From Gnetum montanum (taxonomy: Eukaryota > Streptophyta > Gnetopsida > Gnetales > Gnetaceae), in assembly GCA_015680685.1 (NCBI GenBank), contig MNCI01005236.1, forward strand, positions 435,275-499,274: a stretch of DNA of 64,000 nt. Direction: 5' to 3'. Position numbers and translations under genes: made by a program. Positions 1-10,640 of this stretch are shown here, in pieces. Below the pieces are notes generated by a model that saw only the letters and a program-made list of their open reading frames with translations, was not told the origin of the DNA and ran no database searches. Positions within the stretch are counted from its first letter, which is position 1. Each line of letters opens with the position of its first letter.

Positions 1-416
1 GACAAGCAGCCGATTCCTCGACTAGCCGTACACGTTCGTAGACGCTCGTAATCAAGTCGTACTTGTGCGCACTAGGAAAGCAGTAAATAAACAACAATAA
101 AACCATGTACTGCAAGGTTTATCCAATCAAGTTCGTCTTTATTGCCGTACACAACTTGGGTCCAGGTTACAAGCTGCTCGAATAAAGAGCCGTTCACTCT
201 AGGACTCCTACTACGGGCACATGGGAAAAATTCTAACTCTGGAGTGATCAATCTGCTAGAGCTTCGCTACTTCTAGCCAGGATTGGGAAATGAAGGGAGT
301 GCCGCCTCTTATTTATAGATATGGCGGCAGATCACGATATCGCGTACGCGATATCGCATGGGATGCGATATCGTGGCGGCCGCGATATCGCGGCACATGC
401 AGGTTGCATCTCATCA
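1..416 (-). repeat. LTR fragment K (CGATATCG subfamily), 5' part of the LTR, minus
   Basis: Read on the minus strand, this begins TGATGAGATGC at 416, has a TATA box (plus 310-317), and is followed by an R/U5 stretch resembling the LTRs of element C (16,933 and 23,396), including the gaagctct..cagattgatc..ccagag segment. The rest of the LTR and any internal region lie off the left edge, so it may be a 5' LTR or a solo LTR. CpG content is high and the palindromes in U3 are intact, unlike the other LTRs here, so it looks like the youngest insertion. It sits in the gag-protease region of element G; the bases after 416 (acagg) would be one TSD copy, the other being outside the window. Confidence 0.75.
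330..400. promoter_or_regulatory. Palindrome cluster in U3 of LTR K
   Basis: At 335-356 there is a perfect 22-base palindrome: two CGATATCG octamers flanking a CGTACG-centred core. At 380-393 there is a perfect 14-base palindrome, CCGCGATATCGCGG. Between them, two further GCGATATCG copies face each other around a short spacer. The cluster lies just upstream (minus strand) of the TATA box at 310-317, which is the position of an enhancer or transcription-factor site array. No binding factor can be named from sequence. Confidence 0.6.
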
Positions 417-791
417 ACAGGACTCAAACATAAAGAGTGATGTCAAACAATGAGGATGAGATATTATAGGTTACATGAGAAATGATCTAGATCATGGAGG
501 AAATGAGAGTTCTAAGAAGAGAAAGAGAACAAACCTAAGAAGCCCAATGATTTATTTACAAATTGTAGAAATCCATCATGTAAAGCTATATTCTGTTGAA
601 GTGTGAATTTTATTTTATATGACATGCATAAAGCTTGGAACTTGCTACCACTGAAAAAGAATAGCATTAGGTTAGAGTTTGTTGATCAATCTATTATAGT
701 TCAATTGGGATAGGTTGATGATGCAGTAATCACCATTAGTGGATAGTCATATTTAGTAGATTTTCTTATCATCCGTATTGGCAAAAGTAAG
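417..791 (+). pseudogene. Element G, gag-protease junction (left piece)
   Basis: This is a remnant of the protease region of an old plus-strand Ty3/gypsy element. The translation of about 540-790 matches, with many stops and shifts, the protease segments of H (38,400-38,650), B and E: SPMIYLQIVE, a tcataaagcttggaacttgctacc stretch equivalent to MYKAxNLLP, and SYLVDFLIIRIGKS, equivalent to SYLTNFLMIKIENCK. It stops abruptly at 791 and resumes at 31,905 in the same protease fold, so element A interrupts it. It is heavily decayed and non-functional. The first 120 bases carry only weak similarity. Confidence 0.65.
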
Positions 792-1636
792 TAATAAAAC
801 AAGTTTTGTTAGTCTCTACAATATCGTATCTTTGCATACGTCATCATTGATACAATGTAGTGGGCCATGGTCATGCTTATAAATACTAATCCACCATCAT
901 GTCGAACAATAAGTTTTTGCCAGCACTTAGAAAAAAATAGTTTGTTTTTGTAAAGCTAGAGTTAGAGTGAATGCCCATAGTGTGGTGAATTACAGTTATA
1001 CAAAATCTTTATTCAACCAGATTATTCTTGAACACAATTCATGAATGGAAATAAAGATCAAGAGTGTTCTTCATCATTACAGCATATGACTTGGCATAGT
1101 TTTATTTTTCCAAGTTGCATATGTTTATTAAGTCATTTACATTTCCTAAGTCATTTACTATTCCAATGTCTATTAGTAAGGTAGAATAAGTATGACTAGT
1201 TTTGAATGTAAAGTATAATTATTTGGTAATCCAGTAGTAACTTTGCTTTATTTGATCGATGGTAAAGTTGCTTGGTAATCCTAGTAACAATTACACCAAC
1301 TATAGACATGTATGGAAAACCATGAACATATGCTTATCACTATAGAATAGAATAGTTTTACATTCTCATTGTACTTTGAAATAAAATTCACATTCACTTA
1401 CACTATGTTTACACTTAGTCTTATTAAGATCCTATCAACATTAGTTATCATAAACCTCACTAAGAATTATACCATACAATTCGCACTTCTCTAACTCTAA
1501 GTGGAAAGATAACGATCATGAACTTAACATCAACTCACTAGTATACTTACATTATCCATTTGCAGACTACAATTTAGTCACACATGAACACTTGTGACTT
1601 GTATGGTTGAGTGTTTGAATACCCAATCACTCATCA
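792..1636 (+). repeat. Element A 5' LTR
   Basis: It aligns along its length with 31,064-31,904. The TATA box TATAAATA is at 878-885. The R/U5 part includes ctttattc and ataaagatc motifs and the ggtaatcc..agtaac stretch seen in all LTRs of this lineage. It ends CACTCATCA directly before the PBS. The first base pair reads TA where the 3' copy has TG, a G-to-A change. Confidence 0.85.
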
Positions 1637-1637
1637 T

Positions 1638-1655
1638 TGGCATTGTTGACAAGGA
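1638..1655 (+). other. Element A primer-binding site (tRNA-Asp type, decayed)
   Basis: tggcattgttgacaagga lies one base after the LTR. The typical Athila-type site complementary to the 3' end of tRNA-Asp is TGGCGCCGTTGCCGGGGA. The site matches with several substitutions, mostly transitions. The same degenerate site occurs at the corresponding place in C, H, B and F. Confidence 0.7.
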
Positions 1656-1662
1656 TGTATCA

Positions 1663-3882
1663 ATGTTTACTAGAGGACCACCACAACCTAGGTAGAAGAG
1701 ACCTAGAGGATCATCACAGCCTAAGGAGAATAGAACAAAAGGAAGAGGTAGAGGATGAGATGGAGAACAAAATCCTCTTACGGAGTAAGAGGCTCATTCT
1801 TATAGCATCCATTAGCCCACACTTGCGATAGGAAAATTTGCGTAAGTAGAAGCTAATGCAACACCTATTCCAGAACAAGGACAACACCTCATACTTTCCA
1901 ATAAGTGTTTAGAAGAAATTCAAGAGAATTCCATCATGTCCACTATCATAGTAGAGTTGAATTTTGGACCATTTATGAAATTTACACTTGTTGAAGTCCA
2001 TGAGTAACTACAAGCCTCTCCTTTGTGGCCCACGATTTCAAGCAATAGTGAATGGTACTTGGGAGAAGTCTACCAATTTTGGAAGAATAAATAGGATGAT
2101 GTCATAGTGAAAGTTGAGGGAGTCATAGAGCAATATGCAGTGGAAGCACTTGCAAAGACATTGAACATACCAAATGTTCAAGCCAACATAGCTGAGATAT
2201 CTACAAGACTTCACTTAGATGTAAGGAATTTATAACTATAGAGGACCTATGAAACTATTAATAAGGAATATAGTAGGCTATCCATAATTAAGAAGATCTA
2301 TTTTAAAATTGGGACATACCATATATTCTCACTAAAAATGCTCAATCAAATTTCCACCTATTTGCAAGAAGAAGCACCATCCTGATGGGAAAATTCCAAG
2401 TCAACATTGCCCATTTGCTATTTTTAGAGATAGAAAGGAGATTTGAGGAAAATAAGATGGGAAAATCTACTCTACCATTCTCTTGTCTTATGGAAAGATT
2501 TTGTCAAAAAGCTGGAATTTTGGGCCACATCAATGATGTTCTTTGCAAAGCTCAATTGTCTCATATGCTAAAATTTCTAAGCCAATGCCACTAAGAAAAA
2601 GATTAAATTGAGAAACTAATAGGCACTGAGGCTATAAAAGGATCCACACTAGTGGCAAACATTCCAGTTGTAGGAATAGAAAAAGTAGGACCCAATGGTT
2701 CGACTCTAATTGGAGATAGACCAAGGCAAAGTGCACCACCAGCACAACCAAACCATAGATCCTCAAGGATCCATTTATGGGAAATGTGGAAATAAGTTAG
2801 GGAAGTAGGGAGGTCTCAAGTATGTATAGAGTTAGAGATAATCCCAATAAACTTGACATATCAATAGGACTTGTAAGTGGTCAAGTCTCTTTACAGGTAG
2901 GAGAAGATGAGGACTAGGCACAAAAAATCTTAGGAAATGCTACATCCTTTCAAGTAATGCTAGAAACTAACAAAGAATTCATAGTGATGATAATGCAATA
3001 TTAGGATATAGTAGAAGCAGCAAAAGTCATAACATACCACATCACAGAATCCTTTAATATTCCTGTTATGCCACCAACTTATATTACTAGAACTAAAGAT
3101 GTAGAAACCATAGCCAAAACATCAATGACCCTTGTAGAGCATGAAGATGTGTTGGAGAGATTGCTATAGATAGGAAAAGTTATGTAGAACCTTTTAAATA
3201 TCCCTAGTGATATCACTGCACTTCAGTCTAAACTAATCTCAACAAAACAAAAACTAGTCATGGTGAAAACTAGAATGCAACACACAGAAACTGAAGTGTA
3301 TAGGTTACAAGAGAAATTGGCCACACTGAGAGCTAAAAGATAAGATCCTACATGACACATTACACCTGACTAACTTGAACAATTTAGAAATGAGTAGATT
3401 GGCCAATTGATGACCAAATACACATAGATGAAGATGGAAAAGGAAAAGGTAATATGGAATACTTTAATAGTGGATGCCTAGATGTATGCACATGCCTAAA
3501 ATATAGCTTCATTAGAAGAAGAAAATAAGAAGATTGCTGTTGAAAACATGAGGTTGATAGACATTGAGAAGTAGAAGAATGTGCTAGAAGAAAGCATTCA
3601 TTAATTAAGAGAGCAATTTACTAGAGTTAATCTTGACATAAGAAAATTGGCCCATGAAAATAAAACCTTACCAATGGAAGAAGTCTACACTATGCAACAA
3701 AAATTAGTAAGTGAGATCAGTGTGTGGTAAGACAATGTTAAGAAATTTGAATGACTGAAAGAGCATTTCAAAGAGTAAGTGGGTATGGATAAGAAAATCA
3801 ATGAGAAAGAAATCCATATGGACAAAGCCAAAATTAATTCCATTATAGAGTAAACATTAGATTGGCAATTCATCTTAGACAG
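1663..3882 (+). pseudogene. Element A ORF3, N-terminal and central part (broken)
   Basis: The start chosen is the ATG at 1663, eight bases after the PBS, followed by a basic, proline- and glutamine-rich N-terminus (GPPQPR*KRPRG). Around 2,050-2,230 lies the conserved block WYLGEVYQFWKNK, then a globular part (YSRLSIIKKIYFKIGTYH) matching B and E. From about 3,180 a long Lys/Glu/Gln-rich coiled coil follows (for example AxAQNIASLEEENKKIAVENMRLxDIEKxKNVLEESIH). There are many in-frame stops, mostly TAG, and several frameshifts. The gene is cut at 3882 by element F and its C-terminus reappears at 30,533. Function is unknown; the protein is the third gene of this retrotransposon lineage. Confidence 0.7.
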
Positions 3883-4954
3883 TGATGAGCAATAGGTACC
3901 CCTTATGCCCAACCATACGAATCATAAGCTTTCATGTGCAATCCAGTCTAATTACATGGATGGGACTAGTGTGGTATCTAGATTATTAAGCATTAATTGT
4001 AGGTTGCTATCTTCTCCCTTGGACTAGTGGTAGTTTGGTCATGTATGATTTAGTCCAAAGTGAGTCATATGATTATGATGTTGTTTGGGCCTTAAACTAA
4101 CCTTAAAAATAACATAGAAATTAATTATTTAATCTAATTAATAATAATAAGATAAATTCTATACTAGCCTAAGGATGATGAATGTCCATTCCTAGCTTGC
4201 CATACATGTTCTAAACTCATGTACCCACTATTGGGATTACCAAGAGTTATGCTATTGGGTGAACCAAGTAAAAACACTGCTAGGATTACCAAACGAATAC
4301 ATGTTTATGCTTGAAACTGGTTACATTCATTCCACTAATTGATTAACATGCATGGAAATGTAAATGTTAACTAAGTACATGAAAAGTAAATTACATTAAA
4401 AGCAAATCTATTCTAAGTCAAAGTGCTACAATGAATATGAATTAATCTCGATCTTATTGCTGTTCATGGAATGTATTTAGGTACAATGCCACTTGAATAA
4501 GACACCATACAACTAATTCAAATGCAAACTACAAGCACTCACTAACTATTTGCTAAAATCATGAAATAAAAATACAAGAGTCTAGCTACTAGAATGACCA
4601 AAAGATGCTCAATACATGGTAGGTGCTTGCATATCTATAGGCAAAGATAGACATTATGTTGATGCATATGCATCAACGCATCAACCCATGCATTGACGAG
4701 GATGCATCAATATAGTTAAGTTATTGTAGATGCAATATCTCATCTATGATATAGTAGATGTGATATAGCATCTACAATATAGCAAATGTGATATAGCATC
4801 TATGATGTAGCAGCCAATTGTGATGCATTGACAAGGATGCTACAACACATATGCGATGTAGCATCTATGATATCTCAGCCAACTGATATACTTGACAAAA
4901 TGATGCTTCATGATATCCTCATGACTCAGCTACTTGACATAGTATGTCTCATCA
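3883..4954 (-). repeat. Element F 3' LTR
   Basis: It begins tgatgagcaataggtacccc on the plus strand, as do the other minus LTRs (5,394, 25,415, 30,369), and ends ..gtctcatca. U3 (about 4,640-4,950) is full of short repeats of gatatagcatcta and gatgcatcaa. These read as decayed GATGCGATATCGCATC-type and CATCGATG-type palindromes. Confidence 0.8.
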
Positions 4955-5393
4955 TATCCCCATGACTAACTAAAAACTCATCCTCAAGTTATATATAAAT
5001 GGACAAAGTTTCATTACAAAAATTATGGGATGATGAAGACTAGATTCACTACCATTATAAAATTGGAGTGTTGCATTACAAAATTTTATTTAAGTCAATG
5101 AATTACAAAATGACAAAAAGATTGGACAAACATTAAGGTTTACAAAATTGCAAATGTTTTCAAAAAATCTACCAAAGATGAATCTTTCTATTTTTCCTAG
5201 TGATAGTAGTCTTTCCAACCTTGATTGTTATGTTGATGCTTCTCTTTTTATGTAAGACATTCTTGAAGGATGGACTAAAATTTCTTCTCATCATCCCATG
5301 GATCTAGCAAACATATGATGTTTGAGCTTTAATAATTATATATGCTACTCTTTATCCATAAGAATATCCTCATTTGTCCTTCTCTTAGCCTCT
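4955..5393 (-). other. Element F 3' end with polypurine tract; no gene recognised
   Basis: At 4955-4966 the minus strand reads gtcatggggata, the conserved PPT just before the LTR, preceded by ttgaggatgagttttta as in C, E, B and A. The rest of this stretch is where ORF3 would lie in related elements, but I see no coiled-coil sequence here. Short open stretches (minus, about 5,250-5,390) match nothing else in the window. It is cut at 5,393 by element B and continues at 26,335. Confidence 0.55.
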
Positions 5394-6338
5394 TGATGAG
5401 TAGTGGAAGGTACCCCTATGCCCAACCATACGAATCATAAAGCATTCATGCGTGATTCGATCAAATTCTATGGACTCTATAGTTTCCAATGCACTAGTTC
5501 TCTAGGAAGTCAACCTTGCCTTAAGGTTGTTCGTTGTTTTCCCAATTACACTTGTGCTACTCATGGTATGGTTAAGTGTAATCAAGGTATATGATTTTTA
5601 TTATTTTATGTTTTATGGTTTTGGTGCTTAAAGAGAGAGATGAAGTAATTTAATAACTAATTTAATTTGATTAAATAACTAATCCTAACATAAGCATTTG
5701 GTCCTACTTTCCATACATGTCCTGAACACACATATCCACTGTTGGGTTACCAAGCACTATGCTACTGGGTGCAGCAAGCAATAATGCTACTAGGATTACC
5801 AAGCGAATATGTGTTTATGCTTGAAGTAGTCATACTTATGTATTTAATCTATCTAGCTTATCTTGATTAATTACTTCATTAGCTTAATTACTAGAAAACA
5901 TTGAATAAATAACTAAAAGCATTAAATGCATGGAATAAAACATCTTAAACTATCTAGAATGTTGCACGATTTATCAAGAAGCTTGTCTTTATTGTTGTAC
6001 ACATTGGTGTGGTTCAGGTACCATAGTGCTTGAATAAATATCCATACATTCAATGACTCCTACTGTGAGCACTCAGGAAAATATTCTAACTCTCAAATGA
6101 ATAAACTACAAGAGCTCTACTAATACTATGACTTGAATGTCCATAAACATGGCTAGGAGCTCGTATTAATATTTTTGCTATAGTACTACATTGACAAGGC
6201 CTCGTCAATGTAGTAAATGCTACGATGATGTGGCCTCGTTGATGGGCAAACACCATGTAAATGGGACCCCATTGACTAGGGTCATTGATGAGGCCACATT
6301 AATGAGGGCACATTAACGTGATACTTTGACACTCATCA
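5394..6338 (-). repeat. Element B 3' LTR
   Basis: It pairs with 25,415-26,329 in the same orientation, from tgatgagtagtggaaggtacccc to ..gacactcatca. U3 (about 6,180-6,330) contains repeated catcgatgaggcc-like units, now mostly cattgatgaggcc or cgtcaatg. The neighbouring PPT on its right marks it as the 3' copy of a minus-strand element. Confidence 0.85.
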
Positions 6339-6350
6339 TACCCCCACGAC
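6339..6350 (-). other. Element B polypurine tract
   Basis: The minus strand reads gtcgtgggggta immediately before the LTR start TGATGAGTG. The same tract precedes the 3' LTRs of C (gtcgtggaggta), E (gtcatgggggta) and A (gtcgtaggtgta), and it is preceded by the conserved gaggatgagttt sequence. It would prime plus-strand DNA synthesis. Confidence 0.75.
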
Positions 6351-6574
6351 TAAAGGGAAACTCATCCTTGAGTTCCTTTACAAAATTGGAAAGGTATGGG
6401 ATTATTGACTGACTCTCAAAAAAATAAATTGGCTTGACAAAACTAACTGCCTGAGTGTACAAATCAAAAAATTACAAAAAATTTTGGTGTTCATGACACA
6501 AATTTGAACACCATGATGCGACAACACAAAATTGGATAACAGATCCTTTGATAGCATGAAGATAGTGGTAAAGA

Positions 6575-9036
6575 TCAAATAGTCCTAGGTGGTGGAGGCT
6601 CCTAAGGTTTTAAAGGACCTTCACTAGCTTTAGATACATGCAGTAGCTAAGGAAACTATGGCTATCTTGCTATAGCTGCAACCTATGGTGAAAGGTGAAA
6701 GGCATCAAGCAATGCCTTCATCTTCTCCTCCTTACTTTGGGGATCATTCACAATTTATGTGACATCACCAATGTGGGTTGGAATGGGGACATTCCATGAA
6801 TAAAGCATTATCAAAAACATCTCCTTTACATTGATAAACTAGGCAACAAACTATTTGCATTCGATGTTGAATGCCATAACTACATTCTACAACTCTTAGT
6901 AGTCATTCATTCTCCTGGTTAGGTTCTTAACAATTGATTGTTGATTAGTGAATCGTGCCTTGAGGACTTCGAGTTCGGCATTAGCCACTATAAGCTTGTC
7001 CTTGGTTTCCTTATGGTGCTTGAACTCAGCCTTGTATAGTAAGTACGAGCTAGCCATCTATTTCTCAAGCTCTAACTGTAGTTGTTTGGTAGTCAACATG
7101 GCCATATTTGCATAACAAAGATTGGCAAGCTTCATATACTCTATCATCTCTTCAATTTGTAGCTCCTTCTTATGGATTTCTACTTTGTTGTAGGTGTCTA
7201 TCCCATCAATAATGGGTTGCCATACTTCTTTTTCCTATTGGAGTTGTTGGAGGGTTTTGTTTACTTTTGCATTGACCAACTAGATGTGTTTTTCATTTAC
7301 CTCCTTTTATAGATTGATCTGTTCTCTGTAATGGTCCTTGACTCTCTCAAATTTGAGAGCCTCCAATTTCTAGGTAGCTACCTCAATCATATTTTTCTAG
7401 CAAAGAGTGCAGACTTTCTTTATGGAGAAATTTCTATTTTTTGCTACCAATCTTTTCAATTCAGTGTTTGCTCTGGCCAATTGCTCTTGCTATTGATGGA
7501 TGAAATCTATTAACTATTGCTTGTGCACATCAACATTCTATAGGCAATGGTTTTCTATGGTCAATTGCACATTCTCATGGTGGGTTTAATCCAAGGCCTT
7601 CTGAATTTTATGCTGTGTGACCTCTACCAAGGATCGATAGAACACCATCATCTCCATTACACCATCAACCCCTTTGAGTTTGGCATAAAGCTATTCCATA
7701 GCTTCATCTTTTGCTAATGCCAGGTTGAGGAATGTGGGGTCAACAATTTGGGCTCTTAATTTAGCAACTTTTTTAGCCAAGCATTTATTTAGATCTTTGG
7801 CTGTTTCAAGTTTCCCCTCTAATATGATGCTCTTGCCCCTTGCCTTAAGTAACTCCAACTAGGTTATTGTAATGTTGTCTGGAAGATCTAAGACATCCAA
7901 AAGTTGTTGCCTGATTCCCACTAGTGGGTCTAGTAGTTCTTCATGCTACGCTACATTTATTCTACTACTTATGGTTCTTGTGAATTTCTACACATCTTTG
8001 AGTGTAGTGATGTCTAGTGTAGATGCTGCAGGTGTGTTAAGAGTCTTGACAATACGATTAGTGACCACTTTTGTTGCTATCTCCTATTCTTGGTGCTACA
8101 TCACCAATACACTTGCTCCTTTGTCCTCTAAGTACATCGAAAAGGTTGTAGTGTTCTCAAAGATTGTTGGGAATGGCTATTATTCAGTGAGAGATACCAT
8201 GACCTCTCTAGTGCTTAGATTTGACCTCATGGGTAGCTGCATTCTTTGGGCTAAAAAGATGGACCCACCTCCACCCATCAAATTGATTATTTAGGCCATC
8301 TCATTTAGGTGACTCATTTTTGATCTATACATAGATGAATCCCCGCCACTCATGCCTACTTATTACTCTTATTCACTTAAGAGCCATTCTCTGTATTCGT
8401 GCAACCATTGGGTAGTTACATCAATGTCTGGCATAGTTGTTTGAGTGGTAGGTGGGGGTGGTGCTCACTGCTCCTCTTCATGGATAGTCATTACAGGCAT
8501 CTTATTATTTATCATTTCCACCTAGTTGGTAGTCAGAACTTGCCTAACGATGTTATTGGTGTAGTGGGCTATTCCTCCCCTCCAAAGGAGTTTTCTAATG
8601 AGGCATGGGAAGGGGAGTGTCTTCCTTCAGATAGATTAGATATGGAAGGTTGACAAGGAATCTCTCACTTAGAGTGGTGCATGCTTGGATAGAGAAGATG
8701 GTGATTTTTCTTGGCCTTATCATGGGATTGAGGTGAAAGGTTGCAATCTTGTAGTGAATTCTCTTTACCAGTGTGAGTGTGCGAAACTCCTTGTAGTTGA
8801 TACCATAGCACCATTGAACCCATTCTTTCTTAATGTTGTGATCTTCTTGCATTGGGATCTCAGCAAGACTTGTCCTTATTTTGAGCAATCCAAGCATTGT
8901 AGCAATGGCTTGTGCTGAGTAGGACATTGAGATGTCCTTGATTTTCAGCATTGATTTGGGTTGCCTATTGTTCCTTGATTTTCACTATCGATTTGGGCAA
9001 TCCAAGCATTGTAGTAATGGCCTGTGCCAAGTATGT
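6575..9036 (-). pseudogene. Element B ORF3 (coiled-coil protein, N-terminus lost)
   Basis: The minus-strand reading runs from about 9,036 down to a TGA at 6575-6577, after PPPPRTI. The best preserved segment (8,951-8,595) reads IKDISMSYSAQAIATMLGLLK, then EWVQWCYG, then ATFHLNPMIRPRKITIFSIQ and FLVNLPYL. The same blocks occur in E. The remainder down to 6,575 is a long charged coiled coil with multiple stops and at least one net frameshift. Its N-terminal part, relative to E, is missing: a partial duplication of the gcaatccaagcattgtag stretch (8,884 and 8,990) runs straight into the TATA region at 9,041. The HLNP segment resembles my recollection of proteins annotated as 'putative plant transposon protein', a weak resemblance. 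Function is unknown. Confidence 0.65.
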
Positions 9037-9040
9037 CACA

Positions 9041-9145
9041 CCTATTTATAGTATTTTTTCCTTACATAGATGGGGCCCTATATATGAGACCTCGTATATG
9101 GGTCTATTCTATCAACGGGGCCCCATATATGGGGCCCATCAACAA
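9041..9145 (-). promoter_or_regulatory. Element B internal promoter-like block ahead of ORF3
   Basis: The minus strand has CTATAAATAGG at 9041-9051, the same 11 bases as in element C's internal block (21,326-21,336). Upstream on the minus strand (9,071-9,145) is a run of atatatggggccc units, including CCATATATGG at 9123-9132. That is a perfect CC(A/T)6GG (CArG) sequence, the known site type of MADS-domain factors. A promoter role is inferred from TATA plus repeats and from the position directly before ORF3 in four elements. Confidence 0.55.
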
Positions 9146-10640
9146 AAAATTTCAAATGGCAATATTTCAAAAAATATGAGGAATTTTTCAATGAAATTGG
9201 GATCCATGAAATCTTGGAAAAGCTAAGAATATGATAAAATCATTGAAGAGGATCTTTGAAAGCTTAAAAATTAAAAAATCTAATTGAGAATTTTTTTATT
9301 AAATAAAATATGTAAAGGAGCACATGGTGTGATGCAGAAGATGGGTGTACAAAAGATGCTGATTACAAGAATGCCTAAGGATAAGGTACTTAATGAACCC
9401 AACTAAGAGATATACAAGTGGGTCCTCCCCATAGTATGCACATGCCTTGTTTTCCCTTGCATAACCTCAACCTAAGGAGTCCATGGGCCCCATAGGTGAT
9501 TAATGGTTGAAGGAAGTTAAGGATCAACACCTGGAAGATTCTACTTAGGAATTCAAACATGTCAGACCAAGACATGGAATTAAGAACATGGAAATTGGTA
9601 GTGAGGTGAATTACGATTAGCATAGATGGATGATGAAGAAGGTGGAATGGAATTCCAAACTAAGATCATAAGAAGTCCCTTATAGAGTTTGTGTTTAAAA
9701 TGACCTTAGAAGATCCATCCTTAGTCTAGACCAAAACCAATCTCTTTTAGTGACTTTGCATCATCACTCCAAGACCAATCCACCCCCTCGAGACATAAGA
9801 GTTCTCTCACAAAATAACCATCTTTCCATAAAGAGAAGTAGGAAGTGAGATAGGGCCTTAGCTAGAGGGAAACTTCAGGCATGGGTAACATGTCTTTCTA
9901 GTCCCATAACTAGTGCTTATAGCCTATTTATTTTTCTAAGGGTTGTGCTTTGAATTTCCATCATGTTTTTTTTTTTGTTTTTTGTTTTTTTTATCTTTTC
10001 TTTTCTTTTTTCTTTTTGGATGGAAACCACACCATGCAAATACTTTATTTGACTTCCTATTAGTGGTTGGAATGGAATGGTAAGAAGTCTATGAAAACAC
10101 TTAAGCACTCAAGTAAGTAGAAGAGTACAAAGAGTATTGAGTCCCCTTGAAGTCACACCTTGTACAAACCTTTGAATCCTTTCCAATTTCAGAAACTACC
10201 AAGGTCATAAATTTATTAAAAGTTGATTTAATGAAAGGGACATCAAACTTTCACAATGAGTAAAACCATAAAGTTTGTAAATCAGTGGGTGTCATGGACT
10301 TACTACCTATTCCATGAATAAAGAAACGATGACTTAGTAATTGGCACAAAAATTAAAAAATGGAAACCAAACATTAACAAATAAAACATAAAACATAAAC
10401 CACCATTAGTAACAGCTACAACACAACTTTTTCCTATTGGCATAAAGCATGTTTATTAGAAAAAAATTGAAAATAATACTTAACAAAATAAAGTAAGATA
10501 TATAAAAAAGTGTAAAATATATTTAAGAAAGATTTAAATATACTAAAGATGGTGTAAAACAAAAAATGGTGTGAAAATAGGAAAAAAAATTAAAATAAAA
10601 AAGGTGTAAAAGAAATAAATTACAAAGATGAAAATGTGTA
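9146..10640 (-). other. Element B region between pol and ORF3 (no gene)
   Basis: No reading frame is supported. The stretch aligns with 51,080-52,450 (H), 58,200-59,430 (E), 26,500-28,100 (F) and partly 20,200-20,950 (C). Shared words include aagtgggtcctcccc, aaggggtgtgcttt and agactaaggatgg-like segments. A T-rich tract lies at 9,966-10,015. Conservation of this noncoding spacer in five elements shows it is part of the element design and not flanking host DNA. Confidence 0.6.

Noticed and set aside
1637-1831. Possible host gene start (64 codons)
   Set aside because: It lies directly after an LTR and PBS and continues as element A ORF3; it is part of the retrotransposon.
4640-4950. Possible satellite or CRISPR-like array of gatatagcatcta
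   Set aside because: The units are short, irregular and lie in the U3 of an LTR; no regular spacer structure is present.
7872-8294. 140-codon plus-strand open stretch
   Set aside because: It is the antisense reading of element B's ORF3 (minus); the minus strand shows the conserved blocks and this strand shows none.
8951-10000. Possible extra LTR family (also 51,900-52,740 and 57,900-59,000)
   Set aside because: I first read these TATA-containing blocks as LTRs. They lack TG..CA ends, PBS and TSD, and always lie between pol and ORF3 in the same orientation, so they are an internal region.
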